Shown in pieces: positions 12,830 through 23,930 of a stretch of DNA of 64,000 nucleotides. The stretch spans positions 15,131,291 through 15,195,290 of the forward strand of contig NC_051135.1 in assembly GCF_014839805.1 (NCBI RefSeq). Reading direction: 5' to 3'. Below the pieces are notes generated by a model that saw only the letters and a list, made by a program, of their open reading frames with translations, did not search any database and was not told where the DNA came from. Position 1 is the first letter of the stretch, and every line of letters begins with the position of its first letter. Position numbers and translations under genes: made by a program. This stretch comes from Manduca sexta. Taxonomy: Eukaryota; Arthropoda; Insecta; Lepidoptera; Sphingidae.

Positions 12830-14000
12830 TAGTCCATTGAAATGTTACATTTTTTAGGCCTTACCTTGCGTTTTTTAGAGGACGCAATTTTATTTTTTTG
12901 AAGTGTAGGGGAGGTCAGTCTAAAGCTAAAACCAAGTTTGTGGGGTCGCCACCCTTGTCCCACGGCCGCCATCTTGAAAATAGGGGTTGAAATGGTTTTA
13001 CGATGTATCTCTTAAACTATTTATCTGACAAAAAAATTATAAACATTTTTGTTGCAAATTAAATTTTCTACAACTTTGGTCTAGTAACTTTTGTCGTAGA
13101 ACTATAAATAAAAAGTTATGAGCGAAAATGTTAAGAAATTCAATGTTAAGCAATGTCCATTGCAACGTCATCAGAACGTGTGTTTATAAGGTTCATAATA
13201 CTTTTTTTGTACTCCCATTAATACCCAAATACCCAAGGGACCATTAGGGAACAAAAGAACATCTGCCTGCTATTATTATTATTATTTCTAACCTCTGTTG
13301 TTGTAAGAATAGCTGATAATAATAATTATGTTGAAGTTGTCGTTCAACTTATATCTTTTAGTTGTGCTATATATTTCTGTACGTGCGGATGTATTTTATT
13401 CGATTTCGAATGATTTTAGACACAATTTTAATTTTTATTAGCATTTTGACTTTTAAAAGACTTTTAAAAGTCAAAATGCTAATAAATAACTTACTTACTA
13501 CAACTTCAACACAATATTATCAGCTATTCTTATAATAAGAGAGGTTAGAAATAATAATAATAATAGCAGGCAGATGTTCTTTTGTTCCCTAATAGTCCCT
13601 TGGGTATTTGGGTATTAATGAGAGTACAAAAAAAGTATTATGAACCTTATAAACACACGTTCTGATGACGTTGCAATAGACATTGCTTAACATTGAATTC
13701 CTTAACATTTTCGCTTATAACTTTTTTATTTATAGTTCTACGACAAAAGTTACAAGACCAAAGTTGTAGAGAATTTAATTTGCAACAAAAAATGTTTATA
13801 CATTTTTTGTCAGATAAATAGTTTAAGAGATACATCGTAAAAACCATTTCAACCCTTATTTTCAAGATGGCGGCCGTGGGACAAGGGTGGCGACCCCACA
13901 AACTTGGTTTTAGCTTTAGACTGACCCCCCCTACACTTCAAAAAAATAAAATTGCGTCCTCTAAAAAACGCAACCCCAAATGTAACTTTTCAATGGACTA
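12830..14000. mobile_element. Foldback (long inverted repeat) element, about 1.17 kb
   Basis: The two halves are reverse complements around a centre at 13460, where 19-bp arms (gcattttgacttttaaaag) meet across one base. Outer ends read TAGTCCATTGA... and ...TCAATGGACTA. Internal words such as 'ttagaggacgcaatt', 'ggtcgccacccttgtccca' and 'aagaacatctgcctgctatt' recur inverted on the other side. The left arm has about 90 nt (13350-13438) missing from the right. Flanks allow a TSD of TA, or of ATT at 12827-12829 and 14001-14003. No transposase is present; the 84-residue minus frame at 13647-13901 looks incidental. It is probably a non-autonomous DNA element. Confidence 0.8.
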
Positions 14001-14039
14001 ATTTTCTTGCCCCAGAAACTTACAATAGATATACATTCC

Positions 14040-14245
14040 GTGTAAAAAAGGAGATGCATTATAGATATATATGTGCTACGTACTAGATCTGGCGTTCCGT
14101 ACACTCATTGTGTTCGACTCAACTGTACTGCAATCCGTACACTTGACTAGTATGATTTCAACATTTACAGCGTGTGAAAATTTACGGAATAACGCTCATA
14201 ATATAAGAACTCGAGTCTAAGTGTAAACTTGTATGTGATTAAAAA
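14040..14245 (+). repeat. Dispersed repeat family F, plus copy
   Basis: Shares 'gctacgtactagat', 'tggcgttccg', 'gctcataatataa' and 'cgagtctaagtg' in the same order with the reverse complement of 23185-23375. No open frame or terminal repeat found. Confidence 0.5.
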
Positions 14246-14249
14246 ATAT

Positions 14250-16990
14250 TAGTAAATAGGTTATAACAGTGACGTTTTCCATTTTAGTTCAGATTTTGAA
14301 CAATTAATTTATATGGATGTTCGTGTCTATAGAATATACGTCAATGAGATGCATATATTAATAGTAGACCACTGGCTACACTGCCCACTACTTATTTGAT
14401 TAATTAGAAGGGCCACAAACAAGAACCAGCCCAGGGCCTCCCAACCGTGTTTCCACTCCTGGTGGAGGTTTCAGCTCTTGACCGTATACAATGAAATCCT
14501 TCAAAAAATTGAGTAGAGGTATAAAAACACTGAAGTTTCTCTTTGTTTTTTATTCAAGACCAATAATAACATTTAAAAGTCAAAACACTGCAACAGGCAG
14601 CACTCGGCTAAAACAATTTATTGCACATACATTTGTAAATTTGAAGGCCTTAGGTGTCAAATTAATATATACTTTTTAACTCTATTACAACAGAAACCAA
14701 ACAGCTGTGACAAAATATCGATTTTATACCAAAATAACAATAGGGTACACTGATTTTACTAAATGGTTACTAATATTTTTTGAAGTTATCATACAAAGTT
14801 TCCGAACGTTCGAATTTGGTAACAAAGGAAAATGACCAAATACCGTGTTTGTCTCCATCGGATGAAGGGAATATTATAAATTCAAATATACAATAATTAG
14901 TCTCACCATCATTCAGATAGAGTGCAATAAGTATCTACATTAATGGTGAAGATGGCAACTAAGCATTTGCACATAAATGAAATTTCTTTACAAAATTAAA
15001 CAAATTGGCTCAGTTGTCAGAACTACCTAAAGATTACGAATTCTGACGTTCAAAATGCTTTAAACATATCGCACCTTTAGAATTATAATTTTGTGTAATT
15101 ACCAAAAGTCGATGTTGCAATAGTTTCGACACTTTTTAATTCTGAATTATAAAGTCAATTTAATGGTTTCGTATTGCTTTAAATGACGAGACGTGCTTAC
15201 CGTTCGCCTGATGATAAGCGATAAGACCGCCCATAAACAGCAGAAACACCACCCAACACCTTGAATTACAAAGCATTGCTTGGTATTACACTGCGATCGC
15301 CATCCTAAGACACGAGATGTTAAGTCTTATTATGTTCAGTAATTACACTGACTACAATGTCCCTCAAATCGGAACACAACAATGACTACACACCGCTGCA
15401 TGGCGGGAGAAATAGACATTGCGGTGGTACCTACCCACGTGGACTCTCACATATGAGAGACACAACCAATGTGATTTTATGCACTTGGGTCATAGTAATT
15501 CTAAAGGTGCGATATCTCCATTACCGAAAGCTAGCGCGTCACATATTCACGAGCTACACGTGTAGTCTGTGATTGAAGATTTGTCAGTCGCCATAACGAA
15601 GCATTTTTTATGCGTCAACAATGTCAAATACTTGACATCTATGTATCGGTTTCTTCAATTATATGATTATTGAAACATACTGTATATAATATTGCATTGG
15701 TGTGGGTTCTGTGAATGGCTAATTGACCTACAGCTTGGCAATGTGCATTCAATATTTAACACCAAAATTTAGTAACATTAAATAAATCTGTAAATTATCT
15801 CTAAGATCTGAATGTTTTGAATACTTTCTATATTTTGTTTATTAGAAATGCTTTGTTCCTATCCACCCATATTTAACGTTATTAACAATTAATTTACAAT
15901 TCAACCACTTAGGAAGCAACAGACGCTTTAAATAAATGTGAGCATAGATTTGTACACTTGTTAATACAATACTTATGTAGCAAAGGAAGTATCAATATTA
16001 GGGTACTTGTGGAATTTGTACAATATTTTAGAAACATATTAAAAAGTGTCTAAATTACGAAAAAGACAGCAATGAATATTTAAAATATGATTGAATTTTA
16101 TATTTTATGATTATTTTACATTTGGAGTTGATCGTTACCTAGCCCAAGGAAGGTTCTTAATAAAATATTCAAATCAGTAATATTGACCCCAAAAAGCGAA
16201 ATTATGAGACATCGATATTTTATTCACGACAACAACGTTTTTATTTTACAAGATAAAATTCTGTACAAACAGTATTAACTCGATAACAAGTGGATTTACA
16301 GTCGATAAAACAGTTCACTTCACCATAGCCTTCAATATTTTGATGATCGACCGGCATTTACGAAGTTCCATTTAGTTTTGAGAACTATGCATATACATAG
16401 ACAAAATCAGTTGTTTGTTTATCGATAAAAGTGAATGTGGAGACACAGGGGCGGCCTTAAGGAGTTGGAGAGGGGAGCAAACAGGGCAACGCCCCAGGCT
16501 TCGCCCGACTCGGCTGAGGATCTTTTTTTAAAGCCGCCACCATGTTACCCAACAAAGCATCTAAGCTCTTAACATTTTTGATATCGGGATTTTTTTTGCC
16601 CCCGCTCGGGGCCTAGCTAAAGCCGTCACTATGTGTAGATTTTGAAAGTAATTTTATACGTATGACGACACAAACACGCTAAGTAATAAACACTGCCTGC
16701 AAATAAAAAGAACCTTGTAAACACCAGTCGATATTGTCAAACGAGAATACAGCACTAACCCGATTGGCAATTAGTTTCAGCCTAATGTCCCACACACCTT
16801 CAAACCCAGGGCCTTGCATTAAATATTTCGGTAACTATTACAGCAACACCTTTACCCTTAATGCAAAACAAAATCGAATCTCGGTCAATCAAGCACATAA
16901 CTCATGGGGGGTCTCTAGGCCCTTAGAGCAGATCCCGAAGATTACGGGACTCGCACGGGGGGCCAGCCCCTGGCGTGGCCGCGGCGAGGC
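14250..16990. other. Non-coding DNA between convergent SDR and BTB genes
   Basis: AT-rich, with no supported exon. The right end (about 16200-16990) may be 3' UTR of the minus-strand BTB gene; a minus-strand AATAAA lies near 16218. A GC-rich repeat remnant is at 16445-16620. Otherwise nothing recognised. Confidence 0.4.
15180..15345 (-). repeat. SINE-like family C, minus copy
   Basis: 'gcttaccgttcgcctgatga', 'aagaccgcccataaacagc' and 'accttgaattacaaagc' are the reverse complement of the copy at 3990-4140. Confidence 0.6.
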
Positions 16991-16998
16991 GCGGGACG

Positions 16999-19900
16999 TC
17001 ATACATGTGCACATTCCACTGCGCTCACGTGACAGTAGTCGGTCAGAGGGACTATCACCACTTGTATCTGGGGACAAAACAACAATGTACTTAAAATGGC
17101 AGTAGAAGTAACCAATTTGTGATATTATATCAGCCCTGAATTATATACTGTTCCACTGCTTGCTCCTAGTGCACCATACTGGCCTACTGCAGATTGGTAG
17201 ACTTCAAGTTCTTATAGATAACTTTTTAGGTAACTATATTTCCTCACAATTTTGATGCTTTCCTTCTCCGTTAAAGCAAGTTCTAATTCGACGCTATTTA
17301 TAAATGACCCTTCAGGAGTTATCAGAGACATTGTTTTCTTTTTTATAAAAGTATGACAAAGTGATCCAGTGGGATCACGGATCAGCTGCAGTGGCAGCTA
17401 ATGGTAAGTGGATCCCACATCCAGATAGAATGTTGACTTCCCTTGCTAGTCGATTCAATTATGCCGGCCCGTTTGAACCGTATATAGACAGGCTGATCCC
17501 AGAACGCGACACATTTAGATGAATCACTACGGCAAGTCTCGCCGCGCACGCCGAGGAGAGCGGCCACTTTCGATGCACGCTCCGCCTCGACTGAAAGAAC
17601 TAACCTGCATGCAGATAGAAGTTTACCTGGACTACTCACGTTTAGCTGCATTACCTGCCTGCGGAACTCACATCTACCTGCATTACTCACACCTGCCTGC
17701 GCTACTCACATCTAGCTGCGTTAGCTGCGTTACCTGCCTCACACCTGCCTGCTGAATCACTCACGTCTAGCTGCATTACTCACACCTGCCTGCGCTACTC
17801 ACATCTAGCTGCGTTAGCTGCGTTACCTGCCTCACGTTTACCTGCGCTACTCACGTTTAGCTGCATCACCTGCCTGCCGAACTCACGTCTAGCTGCATTA
17901 CCTGCCTGCGGAACTCACATCTAGCTGCGCTACTCACACCTGCCTGCGCTACTCACATCTAGCTGCGTTAGCTGCGTTACCTGCCTCACGTTTACCTGCG
18001 CTACTCACGTTTAGCTGCATCACCTGCCTGCCGAACTCACGTCTAGCTGCATTACCTGCCTACGGAACTCACATCTAGCTGCGTTTGCTGCATCACGTCT
18101 ACCTGCATTACTCACACCTGCCTGCGCTACTCACATCTAGCTGCGTTAGCTGCGTTACCTGCCTCACGTTTACCTGCGCTACTCACGTCTAGCTGCATCA
18201 CCTGCCTGCCGAACTCACGTCTAGCTGCATTACTCACGTTTACCTGCCTTACCTGCCTTACTCACATGGGTGTTAACAACGTAACCGTCACGTAAATTAC
18301 GGGATAAGTGAACGTTATGGTGCTAAGTGAATAATTAAACAAATAGTGACAGTAAATAGTGACTTAAATAATCTAACAAGTGTTAACTGGTGTATTAACA
18401 TTAATATCTGCAATAGACACAGTTATAATATCTATAACCCAACTGATATTAAATTAAGACACCTAGTGCTAACATATAAATAATTAATAGTGTGTAGACT
18501 CATAACAACTAGTGAACACTGTATAACCACGTAATAAGTGTAGTGAACTATCATTAACAAGAACCAGTTAATAAATAAAAGCCATAATAACCAGTGAACA
18601 ATAAATAAATTAATAAAACAAATAACTGACATTAATCAGCTAACAGTTTAACTCTGTGATTGACTCGTGAACTGTGACAGTGAAAGTGATTACTGTGGGT
18701 GCACCTGGCAGTGCACAACAAGCATACATACACACGCACCAGCTAGATACGCTGGGCGTGTGCACCCTGGTGGCCGTTACCACTACTGCCGCTGCCGCTG
18801 CCGTTGCTGATGCTGCTCCCCTAAGGTAGGAAGCCTGGTTTACGGCACACACATATTGGGCACATACAACTGTTGTGCACCACACTCTCTGACACAATGA
18901 CCGCAACACAATATGATGCCCTAAGTGACAACGAGTTCGCTGATGCGCACAGTGACGTGCCACCTGTCGTCGTCAACAACCCCCCCGCGGCACGCACAAC
19001 TGTGTCTGAATGCCTACTGGCCATCCATAAACTCACTAACAAGATCATAACTACAATCAACACTGGCAAAAGTGTCACTTCGGAGAACAAGAAGGCGACC
19101 ATTGCATTCGCCACTGAAATCGACACAATCACTAAACAAATTAGCAACCTGTGCCAGACAAAACTCACTCTTAACCAAATCAAAGAAGACATAAAGGAAG
19201 ACATCAAAGCTACCGTCCGAGAAGAAGTCGCAAAGCATACGGCGGCGCCAGTCGCGGGCGCTGCTGTGCCCGTCCCCATCGCCACCAACACCAGCGCAAG
19301 GACCTACGCGGCGGTGGTAGCATCTAATAACAACACATACACCTACACCTTCGCCGAAACCGAAACTTGTTTGCAAGCCGGCGCTCATAGTCTCCTCCAC
19401 GTGTCAAGAGGGAGGTGACGTTCCGTGGCACGGGATTCGCACCGACTAAAATCCAGCCAATCTCCAAGAATAAAGTCAGGATCGAATTCGAGACGCAAAC
19501 ACAGTGCGACACAACAATAAACAAGATCAAAACGGTCGGTGCTCTTACAGCCGCTCCCGTCAGTAAACGCAGGCCCATGCTTATGCTGAAAGGCATAGCG
19601 AAGGAAATCAAAGCTGAAGAACTGATCAGCGTCATTTTGGGACAAAACCGCACAATCACAGAAGCCTGTGAAAATCAAGACGACGACATCGCCATTAGAT
19701 TCATCAGAAACAACCGGAACGACTGGCTATACAACGCAGCACTGGTCACGACACCCAGAGTGTGGCGAGCATTCATTGCACTCGAACGAATTAACATTGA
19801 ATACCAACGTGTACACGTTGAAAACTACACCCCATTCCTTCACTGTTTTTCTTGTCTGCAATTCGGGCACGCAAAGAATCGGTGCACGTCTACCAACACA

Positions 19901-22900
19901 CACTGCCGCTTCTGCGCTTCCAACGAACATAAGGACACTGATTGCCCCGACCGTACTAATACCGAAGCTTTCAAGTGTCATAACTGCGTCACCATCAACA
20001 ATAAACGAGGAACAGATACGGACGTAAATCACACGGCCACCTCGTATCGGTGCCCGCTTGTTCGGAAAATACGTGAAAATATTATCGCCCAGGTCGACTA
20101 TGGCCAACAAGAAGAATAATAAGAATAATAACCGAAACAACTGTCCAACGAACAATAACATTAATATTATTCAATGCAATCTAGATCGAAGCTATAACAG
20201 TTACCAAGAACTGTTACAATACCTTGAGGTCAATGACTGCGACATAGCCCTGATTTCTGAACCGTATGTCGGCAAAGCCCTTACAATAAAAACGTCACCC
20301 GGATACGAGGTGCATCAGTTTCCCGCCGACGACGAGCACCCGGTGAAAGCAGCAATAATTGTCAACAAAAAGCTTGGCTCCACCCTGGGAATTAGCCAGT
20401 TTTCATCCACCAATTTGGCCACCACGCCGATAAAGATCGGCAACCGCAACATCTACATATCCAGCGTATACGTGGAACCCAACGAAGATAAAAACAACAC
20501 TATACTGAAGTTAGAACATTACATCGATTGTACTAAGGACTCGCACCGCATAATCGGTGGCGACTTCAATGGCTGGCACCAGGTGTGGGGTTCACCCAAG
20601 GCGAACAAGCGAGGAATAGATGTCATGAACCTCATAATCAATAAAGAACTCACTGTCTGCAACATCGGAGAGGCACCAACCTTTAAAACCATCACTCACG
20701 GGAAACTAAGACAGTCCATTATCGACCTTACCATTGCAACATCATACCTCAGCAACCACATACATCAATGGAAGGTCTCCGGTGATGTTTGCACAACATC
20801 TCAACACAATGCAATATCGTACACCCTCACCCTGGACCACAAACCCAGTAAAAACAAGAGTCAAACCACATACAAATATAATACTAATGACGTTGACTGG
20901 GATATCTTCACCACACAACTCACCAAAGACTTGGAAGCGGCCAAACTCACTAACGCAGACGACATCGCAGCATTCAGCCAAACAACGTTGGACGAATACA
21001 TTGACAAGATAACAAAACAATACAAACCACCTGTAAACGGCTCTTCCCTACAAAAAGGAAATTCCCCACCCGCGCTCCCTTCTGGAACGACAAACTGGAA
21101 CAATTGAAATCGCAGCTTATCAAAATCCATCACAATATCAGTTCTAACAAAAGTAAAGGCATGCCATATGAAGAACTACTGAAGCAACAAGATGAGAAAG
21201 CCAAAGAATATTCTGCGGCCATCCGACAAGAATCCACTGCTCACTTCCGCAATTTCTGTAGCTATCAAGGCAAAGAGAAAAAATAATAATATATATTGTG
21301 TAATGCACGATAAGGTGAAACGTGAATAGCTGCCTAATCAGTATATATAATTTGTATTGTGTAAAATTTTGACTTAATTTTATATAAGCATAATCTATGA
21401 CTTTATACTATTTTAATTTTCTAACTCAAAAGCGGTAAAACCAATTAATATTCCATTAACACGAATGCTGGCATATTACTTTGTCACATAACTGTACATA
21501 GATGCTATATCTGTATAAAGAAATTATTGTATTTTGTAGATTTCTAGTTAATTCTAAGTGAAAACGAAGCGTGCTCTCGAAGAGAATCCCGACGCGACCA
21601 TGCTTCGCCTTAATCGACAGTGTGTAATCTATGTTAATTTAACTCGTTATAACTCTGTAATATCTATAAACATCTTATACTATTATCCTAAGCTTTCAAA
21701 CTTACTATCAGTACTCTAACAACGAGAAAAAAAAAATATCATACTTGCCTTTCTTTCTTTAATTTATTATGTATAAAGAATATTGTAATATAATCTTAAT
21801 TTTTCTCACTCTTCATTAGTACTCTTATTACACTTATTAATTGCTATCTTGGGAAAAAAAATTATAATAATAAATAAATAAATTAACCAATAATAACTTC
21901 GAATGGAAAATTAAGATTGTACATGAACTGATTCATTGATTGATTGATTAATTACTCAAAACAAAACAAAAACCAAACTGAATTACTATATAACTAATTA
22001 ACAAATAATTAATATGCAGAATCAAATTAATCAATCAATCACTTTATTCACTGTCATATCGGCGGTCACTCTGAGCGATAACACACTAACTCGCTCTGAG
22101 TGATCGCCGATATGCAGTCCTTATCCTTATCCTTCCTTTCCCAATTCCTCCTTCCTTCCCCTCCTAAACTCCCTTGGCCCCTGCAGTTGTTAAGCCGGGA
22201 GGAACCAGTATACCGTTCGCAGGTTCCTCCCGGTGTTGACTGCGGGATCAGCCGCTTAAAAAAAAATCACTACGGCACGTTTTAACACTGTGTATGGTGG
22301 TAACTATTCGGTTGGATACAAAATACATCCTACTGAATTCCTTACCTGGAAATTAAAACCCAAACAATCTCACTATTCGCAGTTAAGAAAGCTACTTGAC
22401 GTCTGATGATGGTGTATAGCAATATCACTCTGAATCGAATACACTTACCCGCAGCTGATCTCGGTTGGGTCCCAGCAGGTGCTTTGGTTCGGGGAAATCA
22501 CAGCTTTCTGTGCATTTTGAACACCTTCTGTTGGAAATAAAATAATAAATTACATAGGCTCCTTTCGACCTTCAAGGCTTTGAACCACACAGGATTTAGG
22601 ATTCTTCTTGACAATTAAAAAAATTGTTTCAGTAGCTACTGCAAAATTTTTAATTGCTTAACATTTTTGTTTCGTAAATTTGTACAGTTGCATTTCGAAT
22701 CAAATTCGATTTTCTTTTTTTTTCAAGTCAAACGGGGGTTGATATGTTTATTGTAGGGAATGCAACCTCGTTCTCGCGAGATCTCGTGCTTTACGAGACT
22801 GGATTCATGGTCTCGCGAGATCTCGGTTAAACCTAAAATCTCGCGAGATTGCATTCCCCTGTATTGTATACTGACTTGTGGTTGAGTCCCGCGGGGGTGG

Positions 22901-23868
22901 CGTGTGCGGGATGCGTGGCGGAGGCGGGATGCGTGGCGGCGGCGTGTGGCGCGGCGGCGGGCGAGTACAGCGGCGTGTTCAACGAGTCGAAGTCTAAGGC
23001 GCCGTCGATGTTCAGCATCCTGCACACACACACACTATATTACTGTCACACCATTGACGTATATTCTATAGACATGAACGTCCATATAAACTATTTGTTC
23101 AAAATCTGAACTAAAATGGCAACCAAAACGTCACTGTTGTAATCAATTTATTCACTTGTACAACAAATAATTTTACTTATTTAACTAATATTTTTTATTC
23201 ACATCCAATTTTGCACTTAGACTCGCGTTTTTATATTATGAGCGCCATTCCGTATACAACTAAAGGCATCAATATTGACACCATTCTAAAATCAGTTTGA
23301 ATTCAAGTCAGTTGAACGCAATTAATGTTCGGAACGCCAAATCTAGTACGTAGTATATATATATCGATGTGTCACATTGTCAGGAATGGGGAAATAATAG
23401 CCGACAAACAACTTGAGCACATTGCCCCGTAGTGTGGAATTTTATTACTTTACTATAGCTACACTTAAAGTAGTTTGCCGGCTGCCATACTAATGTCATT
23501 AGATTTTTAAAAAAACACCGATCTGGTGCGAGTTTGTGGTCCTTACACAACTTTCTTATGGATACAAGAGAGGTAAACAGTTCCCTTGCAACATCTTTCA
23601 AAATGAAACATTACAGGCATTAGAAACAGTTACTCGAATTAAACTAAATTATTTTTATAGTTGAGTTTATTTATCAATACACACATTCTGAACTGAGCTA
23701 AGGTACTGACCTATTCTGAGCTGAGAATCGATGAACGCGCTCCACCACCGAGGAGACATGTTCCACGCCCTTCTGCACGCCCCACACTAAGATACCGATC
23801 TGAAAATATATTATGCAGTCAGTCAAAAAAAAAAACAAAAGCAATACATCCTTATAGCAGTACTTACG

Positions 23869-23930
<62 letters not shown>

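Larger units (their letters stand above)
17535..22264 (+). mobile_element. R1-clade non-LTR retrotransposon lacking its reverse transcriptase
   Basis: A 4.73-kb element bounded by a 13-bp TSD and ending in a short poly-A. Parts in order are a repetitive 5' UTR (17600-18270 array, then 18290-18896), a Gag-like ORF1 (18897-20119), ORF2 with its endonuclease (20100 to about 21286), and a 3' UTR of about 970 bp with a strong hairpin. RT and the C-terminal zinc knuckle are absent: coding similarity stops about 50 residues after the endonuclease and passes directly into the 3' UTR. GDFN with HxVWGS and the CCHC knuckle set place it in the R1 clade. It sits inside an intron of the BTB gene, antisense to that gene. 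Confidence 0.85.

Noticed and set aside
16734..17105. 123-residue plus-strand frame and the 62-residue minus frame at 16889-17077
   Set aside because: They overlap the probable last BTB exon; neither has a domain or a splice context.
17600..18270. CRISPR-like array
   Set aside because: The repeats are shuffled short words without unique spacers, in a eukaryotic retrotransposon 5' UTR.
18640..19659. Long minus-strand frames opposite R1 ORF1
   Set aside because: Antisense shadows of the ORF1 coding region.
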